This document shows, piece after piece, positions 7,621 through 14,802 of a stretch of 33,967 nucleotides of DNA (positions are counted from its first letter, which is position 1; every line of letters begins with the position of its first letter). Source of the DNA: Actinomycetota bacterium (GTDB taxonomy: Bacteria; Actinomycetota; Acidimicrobiia; IMCC26256; PALSA-610); assembly GCA_005772765.1 (NCBI GenBank), contig SXIR01000079.1, positions 1 through 33,967 of the forward strand, read 5' to 3'. The notes beneath the pieces were generated by a model. The model saw only the letters and a list, made by a program, of their open reading frames with translations. It ran no database searches and was not told the origin of the DNA. Both the position numbers and the translations under genes were made by a program.

Positions 7621-9530
7621 TACTCGCCTCCCCCGACGACCAGCGTGTCGTCGCCGACCACGTCGTCGACCAGATCGACCACATCGACCACACCGCCCAC
7701 ACCGCCCGCGACGACGCCGACCACACCACCAGCTACGGGCGCGTCCGCGGACGCGTCGGAGTGGGTGTCGAGTTCGTCGAGCGCGAGCGCGGCGCGGTAC
7801 TCGGGCAACCCGACGAGGTCATCGTGGCGACCGTCGGCGATCACCCGCCCGTCATCGAGCAACACGACCCGATCGGCCAAGCTGATCGTCTCAACTCGGT
7901 GCGCAACGATCAGCGTTGTGCGGCCCCACATGGCCTTCACCAGACCGCTGCGAATCGCAGCCTCGGTCGGCGGGTCGACCGCGCTCATCGCGTCGTCGAG
8001 CACCAACACCCGCGAGTCCCGCAAGATCGCTCGCGCAATCGCGAGCCGCTGCAGCTGTCCGCCCGACAACGAGTAGCCCTGGGGCCCGACAATCGTGTCG
8101 TACCCGTCCGGCAGGGTCTCGATGAACTGGTGCGCTTCCGACAACAGCGCCGCCCGCTCGAGTTCTTCGGGTTTGGCGCCGAGATCGCCGATCTGCAAGT
8201 TCTCACGAATCGACGCGGTGAACACCACGGTGTCTTCGAACACGAAGCTGACCGCGTGCCGAAGGTCGCGCAAGCGCAACTCATCGACCCGTCGGCCGTC
8301 GAGGCGCACCTGGCCGTGCCAGGGGTCGTAGAAGCGCGCGAGCAGGTAGACGAGCGTCGACTTGCCACTGCCGCTCCGGCCGACGAACGCCACCGATTCA
8401 CCGGCTTCGATCGTCAACGACAGACCGTGCAGCACCGGACGACCGACCCGATATCCGAAGTCGACGTTGTCGAACTCGATTCGTCCGCCACCGGCCGCGA
8501 GTTTCTTCGCGTGCTTCGGTTCGACGACATCGGGTTGCGACGCCAGCACTTCGGCGATCCGTTCCGCCGCCGCAACTCCTTGCGGCCATTGGCTCAGGAG
8601 TTCGGCGCCGGCGGCGACCGGCGCAACCAACAACGCGAGGTACTGAATGAACGTCCAGAGTTCGCCCGGCGACATTCGGCCCGTCGCACCCAGCCAGCCG
8701 CCGAGCCCCAGGATCACCAGCACCGACGCGCCCGGCACACCGAGCATCGAGGCCTGAAACACAGCGCGAATCTCGCTGCGCCGCAAACCCGCGTCGCGGA
8801 TTTCTCCGGCCATGACCCCACCGCGCGCCCGAAACGCGCGCTCGAAACCATGGCCTTTGACCACGCGAATGCCTTGCACCTGTTGTTCGACGAACTCGGC
8901 GAAGAAACCGAGTCGCCGTTGAACATCGGCCGCGGCGGGATACAACCGACGCGCGGTTCGCAGCGCAAGGAACGTTCCGACCGCGACGACCGCGAACACG
9001 ACTGCGGCGAGCAACGGCTGCACCGCCACGAGAATCGCGCCACCGAGAAAGAACAACAGGACCGATTGCGAGAACCACGGAATCGGCGACAACGCCTGCT
9101 CGATCATCGACACATCGGTCGAGGCCCGAGCCATCAACTGCCCGGCGCTGACACGGTCGTGGAACGAGAACGACAAGCGTTGAACGTGTTCGAACAGGCG
9201 GTCGCGAATGTCGTTGCTGATCAACGCCGGGTTCTTGGTCGCGAAGTACTTGCGGATCGCGCCGCCCAACGCGCGCCCGCCCGCGAGCAACACCAAGGCG
9301 ATTGCGTAGCCGCCGAACGCGTCGCGGTTGCCGTCGCGAACGACGTCGTCGATGGCGCGACCCGCGACGAGCGGAATGGTGAGCACGACCGCGAGGTAGA
9401 TGAGCGCCCCGAACAGCGCGGCGCCGAGCGTGCGGCGGCGCAACCAGAGGTGGTGACGCAGGAGCGAACGGGCGGCTCGACGCCGGGCGACCGACGTGGA
9501 CGCCGCCGTATCGTCACCCTCGTCGTACAT
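7620..9530 (-). CDS. ABC exporter half-transporter, partner with degenerate catalytic site
   Basis: A 636-residue half-transporter with the membrane domain at about residues 30-320 and the ATPase domain at about 350-585. Walker A is GRSGSGKS (383-391 region) and the signature LSGGQ (488-492) is canonical. Walker B ends LDDAMSAVD, with Asp 513 in the place of the catalytic Glu, and the Q-loop position reads FED. This is the pattern of the non-catalytic member of a heterodimeric exporter such as the mycobacterial Rv1272c/Rv1273c-like or TM287/288 pairs. After residue 588 the protein carries an unusual tail rich in Val, Gly and Asp, described separately. The start is ATG 9530 with GGGGAGAG upstream. 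The gene is first in a two-gene operon. Confidence 0.92.
   Translation of the reverse strand: MYDEGDDTAASTSVARRRAARSLLRHHLWLRRRTLGAALFGALIYLAVVLTIPLVAGRAIDDVVRDGNRDAFGGYAIALVLLAGGRALGGAIRKYFATKNPALISNDIRDRLFEHVQRLSFSFHDRVSAGQLMARASTDVSMIEQALSPIPWFSQSVLLFFLGGAILVAVQPLLAAVVFAVVAVGTFLALRTARRLYPAAADVQRRLGFFAEFVEQQVQGIRVVKGHGFERAFRARGGVMAGEIRDAGLRRSEIRAVFQASMLGVPGASVLVILGLGGWLGATGRMSPGELWTFIQYLALLVAPVAAGAELLSQWPQGVAAAERIAEVLASQPDVVEPKHAKKLAAGGGRIEFDNVDFGYRVGRPVLHGLSLTIEAGESVAFVGRSGSGKSTLVYLLARFYDPWHGQVRLDGRRVDELRLRDLRHAVSFVFEDTVVFTASIRENLQIGDLGAKPEELERAALLSEAHQFIETLPDGYDTIVGPQGYSLSGGQLQRLAIARAILRDSRVLVLDDAMSAVDPPTEAAIRSGLVKAMWGRTTLIVAHRVETISLADRVVLLDDGRVIADGRHDDLVGLPEYRAALALDELDTHSDASADAPVAGGVVGVVAGGVGGVVDVVDLVDDVVGDDTLVVGGGE
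7636..7734 (-). repeat. Low-complexity GTCGTCGACC-type repeat encoding a Val/Gly/Asp tail
   Basis: Short imperfect direct repeats of the kind GACCAC-NTC-GACCAC (plus-strand view) cover this stretch. They encode the last ~35 residues of the first ABC half-transporter, a run of VV, GG and DD pairs. The tail begins beyond the end of the ATPase fold and is not part of the standard domain. It looks like slippage-expanded coding DNA. Confidence 0.6.
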
Positions 9531-9567
9531 CGCTCTCCCCCGGCCCGGACCCGAGGCTACCGGCCGA

Positions 9568-9585
9568 CCTGACTCCGACGTCAGG
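9568..9585. promoter_or_regulatory. Inverted repeat upstream of the ABC exporter operon
   Basis: The sequence CCTGAC-N6-GTCAGG is a perfect 6-bp inverted repeat ending about 38 bases before the start of the first exporter gene. It could be an operator for a dimeric repressor or a small leader hairpin. No regulator gene is adjacent. A TTGACA on the minus strand (9636-9631) lies further upstream without a recognisable -10. Confidence 0.3.
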
Positions 9586-9632
9586 GAATTCGAGGCCGCG
9601 GATCGACGAAGCGATTTCCGTCATGATCGATG

Positions 9633-10292
9633 TCAACCACTCATCGAATCCGCGATTGCGGTGGGGAGATCGATCATGTCGTCGATCACCGTGACGCCCG
9701 GCCGGGCGAGCCGTTCCCGGGGCGTCACACCACCGGCGTAAGCGAACACCTGCATGCCCGCCGCGACCGCGGCCTCGACGCCGGCTGCGCTGTCCTCGAT
9801 CACCGCACAACGATGCGGCGCCGCGCTCATGCGTTCGGCCGCGTAGAGAAACAGATCGGGCGCAGGTTTCCCCCGGTTGACCTCGGACGCCGAGAAGATG
9901 CGACCCTCGAACCGATCCCACAATCCTGTCAACCCGAGGGTGAACCGCATCTTGTCGTGCGAGCCGCTCGATGCGACACACGTCGCGAGCCCGAGCGCAT
10001 CGATGCCCTCGAGCGCCTGCTCGATGCCGGCAACCGGTTCCAACTCCTCGGCCAGCACACGTCGGTACTCATCGACGAACCCGGCGTCCCAATCCGCGCC
10101 GAGGTCGCAGCCCGTCCGGCGAGCAACCTCCTCCCGCATGAACGAATCGGATCGTCCGACGAACAGCTCGATCACCTCGGATTCGGTGATCGGCCAACCG
10201 TGCCGGGTGATCACCTCGACGTCGATACGGATCGCAATGCGCTCGGAGTCGACGAGCACGCCGTCGCACTCGAAGATGACGAGGTCGACCAT
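9633..10292 (-). CDS. HAD-superfamily phosphatase/phosphomutase-like protein with Glu at the nucleophile position
   Basis: A 219-residue HAD subfamily IA protein resembling the beta-phosphoglucomutase and YieH-type 6-phosphogluconate phosphatase branch. Motif I reads VIFECDGVLVDSE, motif II has SSGSHDK, motif III has the Lys in NRGKPAPDLF, and motif IV is VIEDSAAGVEAA. A helical cap lies between residues about 15 and 85. In active HADs the first Asp of DxD is the phosphoryl-accepting nucleophile; here that residue is Glu 8 (codon GAG). The rest of the site is intact, so the protein may be catalytically altered, or the change may be clade-specific. The start is ATG 10292. Confidence 0.82.
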   Translation of the reverse strand: MVDLVIFECDGVLVDSERIAIRIDVEVITRHGWPITESEVIELFVGRSDSFMREEVARRTGCDLGADWDAGFVDEYRRVLAEELEPVAGIEQALEGIDALGLATCVASSGSHDKMRFTLGLTGLWDRFEGRIFSASEVNRGKPAPDLFLYAAERMSAAPHRCAVIEDSAAGVEAAVAAGMQVFAYAGGVTPRERLARPGVTVIDDMIDLPTAIADSMSG

Positions 10293-10374
10293 GATCCGAA
10301 CGTAGCGCCATCGCTCCGGGGATCGGTCCGTCGACGACTACGGTGACCCGCGTTCCGACACCCCGCAGGGATGG

Positions 10375-11028
10375 ATGATGCCCACGAGTGCCCAGCGTGA
10401 TCGGGTTGTTGCCGCGATCGCACAAATGACCAATGCCGAGATCAATGCTGCCATCGCCGAACTCGGCGACGGCGAGCACCTGACCAACCTCGCGCAGATC
10501 CTCAACGTCAAAAAGCCCGCGTTGCGCTCGCATCCCGACCCGGCGCTGTTGGTCCGGGCTCGGATCCGCAGCGGCGGACCGGGACGAGCGATCGTGGCGG
10601 CGCTCGAGATCGCCGGACCGTGCTCCGACGCGTGCATCGACGATCTCGGCGACGAACGTGCCGACGACCCCACCAAAGAAGACATGCTCGAGGTGCTGCC
10701 GCCGCTCGTCGCGGAGTTCGGCGAGAAGCTGGTCACCTTGATGCTGTCGGGCTACCCCGCGATGGACGCGCCGTGCGCCGATGTGTTCGACGAGTTGCTC
10801 GACACCGACGAACGGTTCGCGATCGGCGCACCGTCGGACGACGCCGCGGCCACGCCGATCGAGACGGTGGTGTTGGGCAGCGCTGCACCCGACACGACCG
10901 AACAAGCTGCGAAGCGCCAGCGTCGCAAAGAGGCCGACGCCAAGAAGAAGGAACAAGCTGCTCGTCAACGCGCTGCTGTGGCCGCGAGCGAAGCCGCTTA
11001 CCGGGCGGCCCGCAAGAAGAAGCGCTGA
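10375..11028 (+). CDS. Protein of unknown function with basic Ala/Lys-rich C-terminal tail
   Basis: A 217-residue soluble protein that I do not recognise. Residues about 1-145 look helical and mixed in charge. The last ~45 residues (from about KRQRRKEADAKKKEQAARQR) are strongly basic and alanine-rich, like a nucleic-acid-binding tail or a coiled helix. There is no signal peptide or membrane segment. The start is one of two adjacent ATG codons (10375 or 10378), with GCAGGGA about 8 nt upstream. It is divergent from the HAD gene and convergent with the SGNH-like gene. The reading frame is well supported by codon use and by the start site, but no function can be given. Confidence 0.7.
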   Translation: MMPTSAQRDRVVAAIAQMTNAEINAAIAELGDGEHLTNLAQILNVKKPALRSHPDPALLVRARIRSGGPGRAIVAALEIAGPCSDACIDDLGDERADDPTKEDMLEVLPPLVAEFGEKLVTLMLSGYPAMDAPCADVFDELLDTDERFAIGAPSDDAAATPIETVVLGSAAPDTTEQAAKRQRRKEADAKKKEQAARQRAAVAASEAAYRAARKKKR

Positions 11029-11046
11029 CGTTTCGCGGGGCGACCG

Positions 11047-12396
11047 TCAATCGGTGTAGATCGCCAAGTCGGCGGTGTCGCCGAAGTGGCGCGCCGCGCC
11101 GAGTGCCACGACCTCACCGTTCTCGGTGAGCACGTAGAGCCCGTTTTCGACGACTGCGGCATCGACCACGGGCGGCCGCGGGTGTTCGATCGCCCACGCC
11201 CGAGCGAACGGGTCCGTCGGAAGCACCTCGACCGCATTGCCAAGATCGATCGCGCCGTCGTGAGTTGTGATTCGACCTTGTCGGTCGACCCGCCAGAAGC
11301 CTCCCGTCGGCGCATCGAACTGCAACGGCTGCGACTTCGTCCGCGCCACATAAGGAGTTGGCGGTTCGTCGGTGGTCCCGAGGCCGATTGTGGTTCCGTC
11401 GGCGCGATGCAACCAGAGTCCCCCGTTCGGCGCGGCCGACGCATCGACGACCGGGGCGCCGGCGCCGATCCGACTGCGTGCGCCTCGTAACGCCGGAGCT
11501 GCACCAAAACGAAACACAGAGCCGTCGCACTGCACGATGTAATAGCCGCTGTCGACGGGAACGATCGCCACGGCGGGTTGCCCGGGTGCCGCGGAATCGG
11601 GCAGTCGAATCCGGAGGCGAGCCGCGAGGTCGCGCGCGAGATCGGTGCCCGTGAGGCCGGCGCCAAGACGCGTGAGATGCACGCGATCCCGAAGGAACAA
11701 GTCGGCGGTCTCGCCCGTGCAGGTTCGGGTGTGAGCGCGGGCGGCCCCGTTGGTCCGCCGTACCGACTGGTTCGGATCGAGTACCGGAACGCGGAGTTCC
11801 GCGAGCCGCGTTCGCATCGCGGGCCACAGACGGCGGCCGACCGTCTCACTCGGGGTCGGCGCGACCCAGAGCACGTCTGCGCCCTCGGCGCGCAGCGATC
11901 CGACGAAGGCGCTGAGTTGGGCGCGTACCATTCGTCGCGCCGGGGGCGAATCCAGATCGGTGATCGGACGGCCGGCCGAATCGGTCGGCGGCTTCCAGTA
12001 GTTGTGGTCGAGTTCGACGATGACGTGGGTCGCACGATGTCGGCGGACGAGTTGGGGCCCGAGGGACAACCAGTGGATCGACTCGTCACCGGCCGCGCGC
12101 CGCGGCACGGGTTTGCCGTTGCGGTACTGCCCCGGCGTGAACAGTGTCGAGCCCCACCGAGCCTCGACGCGAGCTGCGACCCCAGCGGCGCGCAACAGCT
12201 CGACGGCGTGCGCGCCCTGTTGGTCCATCACCGAATCGCCGAGGAACACGATCCGCGGAGGCGCGACACCGTTTCGATTCGCAGCCGAGGCGAGGGGCGA
12301 AGGCGTCACCGCCGCCTCGGCACGCACGACGTTCGCAGCGCTCGATCCAACGAGGCTGAACGCCACCATCATTCGGACGACACGGCCAACCAGCAC
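11047..12396 (-). CDS. Secreted SGNH-hydrolase-like protein with C-terminal GYW-type repeats
   Basis: About 449 residues. The N-terminus is a signal peptide (basic residues, then MMVAFSLVGSSAANVVRAEA). An SGNH/GDSL-like domain follows: block I IVFLGDSVMDQQG, with Ser as presumed nucleophile, and the C-terminal catalytic D-x-x-H as RDRVHLTRLG. This suggests an esterase or O-acetyl-polysaccharide-modifying activity outside the membrane. The last ~160 residues hold about four degenerate repeats (GYYIVQCDGSVFRFG, GGLWLHRADGTTIGLG, GGFWRVDRQGRITTHDG, GLYVLTENGEVVALG), a beta-propeller-like module common in exported Acidimicrobiia proteins. The outermost start GTG 12396 has no Shine-Dalgarno sequence. 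The twin ATG at 12372/12369 gives a cleaner signal peptide and is an equal candidate. Confidence 0.75.
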   Translation of the reverse strand: MLVGRVVRMMVAFSLVGSSAANVVRAEAAVTPSPLASAANRNGVAPPRIVFLGDSVMDQQGAHAVELLRAAGVAARVEARWGSTLFTPGQYRNGKPVPRRAAGDESIHWLSLGPQLVRRHRATHVIVELDHNYWKPPTDSAGRPITDLDSPPARRMVRAQLSAFVGSLRAEGADVLWVAPTPSETVGRRLWPAMRTRLAELRVPVLDPNQSVRRTNGAARAHTRTCTGETADLFLRDRVHLTRLGAGLTGTDLARDLAARLRIRLPDSAAPGQPAVAIVPVDSGYYIVQCDGSVFRFGAAPALRGARSRIGAGAPVVDASAAPNGGLWLHRADGTTIGLGTTDEPPTPYVARTKSQPLQFDAPTGGFWRVDRQGRITTHDGAIDLGNAVEVLPTDPFARAWAIEHPRPPVVDAAVVENGLYVLTENGEVVALGAARHFGDTADLAIYTD

Positions 12397-12498
12397 TCAG
12401 GAGGTATCGGCCGCTCCGACCGAAGCCTTCGCGATTTTCGGAGCTGCGCTTGGCACACAACGCAGTCCGAACCGAGTTCGGCCGCGCCGATCCGTCAC

Positions 12499-12984
12499 TC
12501 ACGCAGGCAGTGCGCTCTGCCCGCCAGTCCGCCAGTAGTGCGCGGTGATGTTCAGATCGGGCTTCGACTCGATCTCTTCGTAGACACGCTTGTATCCGGT
12601 ATGGACGATCTTCCACTTCCCGTCGACCTTGCGGTAGGTGTCGGTGTAGAAGCAACAACCGCGAACGACGAGCTTGAGATCCTCCATGATCACGCGGTCG
12701 TCGAGGGCCCACGTGGCCCGTGCCGTATCGGGGCCGGTGATCTCGATTTCAGGGTGGTGCATCTTGTGGCTCGACAGAAACGTCTCGGCCCCCATCCCCT
12801 GCTTGATCCAGGCCACGATGTTGTCGGCGCCTTCATGGTGGTACTTGCCGCCGCTGTAGTCGCACACCGCGTCGTCGACGAACGTCGTGCGAAGCTCGTC
12901 CCACAGTTTCAGGTCGAGGCATCGTGCGTAGCGGTACTTGAGCTGTTTGATTGCTTCGATTTCGACGAGGTCTTCGGGGGTCAT
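12499..12984 (-). CDS. SnoaL-like / NTF2-fold protein
   Basis: A 161-residue protein of the SnoaL-like (cone-shaped alpha+beta barrel) superfamily. An opening helix EIEAIKQLKYRYARCLD leads into W..L...F.DDAV.DYSGGKYH and continues to RGCCFYTDTYRKVDGKWKIVHTGYKRVYEE, the usual layout. Family members include polyketide cyclases, bile-acid dehydratase-like enzymes and many of unknown role, so the substrate cannot be named. The start ATG 12984 is chosen because homologues begin just before the EIEAI helix. A longer in-frame reading upstream runs through the decayed dehydrogenase described next and is not part of this gene. Confidence 0.8.
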   Translation of the reverse strand: MTPEDLVEIEAIKQLKYRYARCLDLKLWDELRTTFVDDAVCDYSGGKYHHEGADNIVAWIKQGMGAETFLSSHKMHHPEIEITGPDTARATWALDDRVIMEDLKLVVRGCCFYTDTYRKVDGKWKIVHTGYKRVYEEIESKPDLNITAHYWRTGGQSALPA

Positions 12985-13031
12985 GCCGCCGAGACTAGAG
13001 GACTCCCGGCCGTCGAGTCCTGGCTGCGCGA

Positions 13032-13224
13032 TCACGCGGACAGCACGTCGAACATCACGATGCTGCGGGCCAGTTCGCCGGCATCGAGCGCGTTTCATCG
13101 CCGTGTCGAGGTCGTCGAGGTCGTCGAGCGCGACGGTTCGAGACCGCAGTTGCGCGAGATCGAGTTGGCCGTCGAGGCGCAGGGCCGCAAGCTCGGGAAT
13201 GTCGCGGGTCGCGTCCGGAACGGC
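13032..13224 (-). pseudogene. Remnant of the C-terminus of a zinc-dependent alcohol dehydrogenase
   Basis: Reading the minus strand from 13224 gives AVPDATRDIPELAALRLDGQ and then LDLAQLRSRTVALDDLDDLDTAMKRA. After a one-base shift near 13090-13095 it continues LDAGELARSIVMFDVLSA to a stop at 13032. Together these match the last ~65 residues of MDR-type alcohol dehydrogenases (the DIP.L..L...G.LDL..L....LDD....AM..GE..RSIV.F pattern). The preceding ~270 residues are absent, a stop codon sits directly upstream, and the frame is broken. This is therefore a dead fragment left between the SnoaL-like gene and the methyltransferase. Confidence 0.65.
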
Positions 13225-13241
13225 TCATGGAACCTCACGAA

Positions 13242-14030
13242 TCACGCTCGCCGCGCGGTGATGAGCCACGCGGCGGCGGGGACGCGGATGCCGTCGGGGC
13301 CGTCGAAGGGCGCGAGGCGCCGTTGCGCGGCTTCGCGGACCCGCGACCACGATGCGTCGTCGAACGCCGATCGCAGCTCGCCCGCACCGCGCTCGAAGAA
13401 GTCGATGACGTCACCGACGTCGGCGCCAAGCCACACAGGCTGGACGAGCGAGTCGATACGAACGTCGACGAAGCCGGCGTCGCCCAGGTGTCCTTCGACG
13501 ACCGCGTCGTCGGCGAGGCGAAACGGCGGCGCATCCGGCGGCGCACTCCCGAAGCCGGCAACGACATCGGCAACGATCTCGAGGGGCAACGTGAACCAGG
13601 CGTTCCGTTCAGCGATCTGCCACACGGTGGCGGCGATACGCCCTCCTGGCGCGAGCGCGGCGGCCAAGCGCGGCAACGTCGTCGTGGGGTCGGTCAGCAT
13701 CAACGCGAATCGGCTCACCACGACGTCGAAACTGGCCCGATCGAGCCCGACCTCGGCAATGTCGCCAACCACGTACTCGACATCGGGGAACCCGGCGGCC
13801 GTCGACCGCCGCCGACCGACGTCGGCCAGATCCGCGTCGAGTTCGACGGCGACGACCCGCCCGGTCGAGCCGACGCGCCGAGCGAGTTCGATGGGCTGAT
13901 CGCTCGCACCCGGGCCTACGTCGAGGACGCGGTCACCTGGCCCGAGGCCGCTGGCCGCCAACGCTTGCCGCCCGAATCCGCCAAGCATGCGGTCGTAGCG
14001 GTTCGCCTCGTCCCTCCACGTGGAATCCAT
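13242..14030 (-). CDS. SAM-dependent methyltransferase, class I
   Basis: A 262-residue Rossmann-fold methyltransferase. It opens with TWRDEANRYDRMLGGFG, has AdoMet motif I as VLDVGPGASDQP (residues 35-46; Pro where Cys is usual), VVAVELDADL for strand 2, and VVGDIAEVGLDRASFDVVVSRFALM for the following motifs. The second half is a substrate-side region with VQPVWLGADVGDVIDFFE. The acceptor is unknown. The start ATG 14030 has a strong AAGGAAGGAG ribosome site. It is divergent from a PadR regulator across an 81-bp promoter region containing overlapping palindromes, so it is the likely regulatory target. Confidence 0.83.
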   Translation of the reverse strand: MDSTWRDEANRYDRMLGGFGRQALAASGLGPGDRVLDVGPGASDQPIELARRVGSTGRVVAVELDADLADVGRRRSTAAGFPDVEYVVGDIAEVGLDRASFDVVVSRFALMLTDPTTTLPRLAAALAPGGRIAATVWQIAERNAWFTLPLEIVADVVAGFGSAPPDAPPFRLADDAVVEGHLGDAGFVDVRIDSLVQPVWLGADVGDVIDFFERGAGELRSAFDDASWSRVREAAQRRLAPFDGPDGIRVPAAAWLITARRA

Positions 14031-14066
14031 GTCTTCTCCTTCCTTTCTCCGCCAACACTGTCTTTA

Positions 14067-14089
14067 ACACTGTTGGTTGACACCAGTGT
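14067..14089. promoter_or_regulatory. Candidate PadR operator in the divergent methyltransferase/PadR promoter
   Basis: ACACTGTTG and CACCAGTGT form a 9-bp inverted repeat (one mismatch) with a 5-bp spacer. AACACTG is repeated directly at 14054-14060 and 14066-14072. TTGACA (14077-14082) and TGTCAA (14093-14098) make a second, overlapping dyad. PadR-family dimers bind such dyads next to their own gene; the link to this PadR is inferred from position only. Confidence 0.45.
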
Positions 14090-14105
14090 ATTTGTCAAGT
14101 ATGTT
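14077..14105 (+). promoter_or_regulatory. Sigma-70 promoter of the PadR gene, leaderless start
   Basis: A perfect -35 TTGACA (14077-14082), a 17-bp spacer and a -10 TATGTT (14100-14105) place the transcription start about 7 nt downstream, at the A of the PadR ATG (14112). There is no room for a Shine-Dalgarno sequence, so the mRNA is predicted to be leaderless, which is common in actinobacteria. The -35 lies within the candidate operator, which suits autorepression. Confidence 0.6.
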
Positions 14106-14111
14106 TTTCAC

Positions 14112-14555
14112 ATGGTTCATGGACATCGATCTGGTGGCGGGCGGCATGGACGCGGTCCGAGCGGCGCTCGCGGCGCAGCCCGGTGCCGCTGGCTCGCTGG
14201 CGGCGGCGCCTGGGAGGTCCACGCACGCATCGAACGGTTCGTCGAGCCGTCGCTGCTGCTCTTGCTGCGCGACGGCGAGACCCACGGCTACGACCTCGCC
14301 GACGCCTTGGCCGAGATCGCCGGACCCGACGAACGCATCGATATGGGCAACCTCTACCGCACGCTCCGAGCGCTCGAGTTCGAGGGCATCGTGACCAGCC
14401 GCTGGCGCGACGACCTGCCGGGGCGAACCAAACGCACCTACGAACTCACCGAAGTCGGTGAACGGCTACTCGACGCCTGGGCCGAAGCCCTTCGCTCGAA
14501 CCAACGGGTCATCGTTGGATTTCTCGACCGCTACGAACGAAAGGATCCGTCGTGA
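14112..14555 (+). CDS. PadR-family transcriptional regulator
   Basis: A 147-residue winged-helix repressor. A Gly/His/Arg-rich leader (about 40 residues) precedes the PadR domain: FVEPSLLLLLRDGETHGYDLADAL, then MGNLYRTLRALEFEGIVTSRW with the recognition helix, and the wing GRTKRTYELTEVGERLL. PadR proteins bind DNA as dimers and are released by small aromatic or drug-like ligands. The start ATG 14112 is taken because the frame turns PadR-like there and a promoter places the transcript start at this base. It is divergent from a methyltransferase and overlaps the next small gene by 4 nt. Confidence 0.85.
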   Translation: MVHGHRSGGGRHGRGPSGARGAARCRWLAGGGAWEVHARIERFVEPSLLLLLRDGETHGYDLADALAEIAGPDERIDMGNLYRTLRALEFEGIVTSRWRDDLPGRTKRTYELTEVGERLLDAWAEALRSNQRVIVGFLDRYERKDPS

Positions 14556-14791
14556 TCACGATCGAAGAACCCGCCGTTGCTGAACACACGTGGAAATCGG
14601 TCCACGGTCACGGCGATCACCACGCGCGAGGTCATTACCACCGTCGGGGCCAGTACCACCGTCGCACCACCGTCGCGGGCCGGCTGTTGCACCGTCTCAC
14701 GCACCTCATTTGGGGAGTCGCGTTCGCCGCGTTCTCGCTTGGCGTGGCGGCGTGGGCAGTTCGTTTCGCAGCCGAGCGCGTCAGCGGCTGA
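14552..14791 (+). CDS. Small His-rich single-pass membrane protein
   Basis: A 79-residue protein that I do not recognise. Residues 1-51 contain ten histidines (HGHGDHHARGHYHRR among them), a plausible metal- or proton-sensing segment. Residues about 52-74 (LIWGVAFAAFSLGVAAWAVRF) form one membrane helix. The GTG start overlaps the PadR stop as GTGA with AAAGGA upstream, so it is translationally coupled to the regulator. It may be a membrane partner or target of the PadR system; nothing firmer can be said. Confidence 0.68.
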   Translation: MITIEEPAVAEHTWKSVHGHGDHHARGHYHRRGQYHRRTTVAGRLLHRLTHLIWGVAFAAFSLGVAAWAVRFAAERVSG

Positions 14792-14802
14792 AGGTCACAG
14801 AC

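Noticed and set aside
5851-9572. Long plus-strand open frames opposite the ABC exporter genes (5851-8076 and 7602-9572)
   Set aside because: They are shadows of the high-GC minus-strand genes, with Arg/His-rich composition, no recognisable motifs and no ribosome sites.
12398-12404. AGGAGGT on the plus strand resembling a strong ribosome binding site
   Set aside because: No start codon or coding frame follows at a usable distance, so it is likely chance.
12985-13098. N-terminal extension of the SnoaL-like protein to 13098
   Set aside because: The added residues are the decayed dehydrogenase read in the wrong frame; the family N-terminus begins at 12984.
13227-14111. Long plus-strand frame leading into the PadR gene
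   Set aside because: It is the antisense of the methyltransferase. PadR-like sequence begins only after the promoter at 14077-14105.
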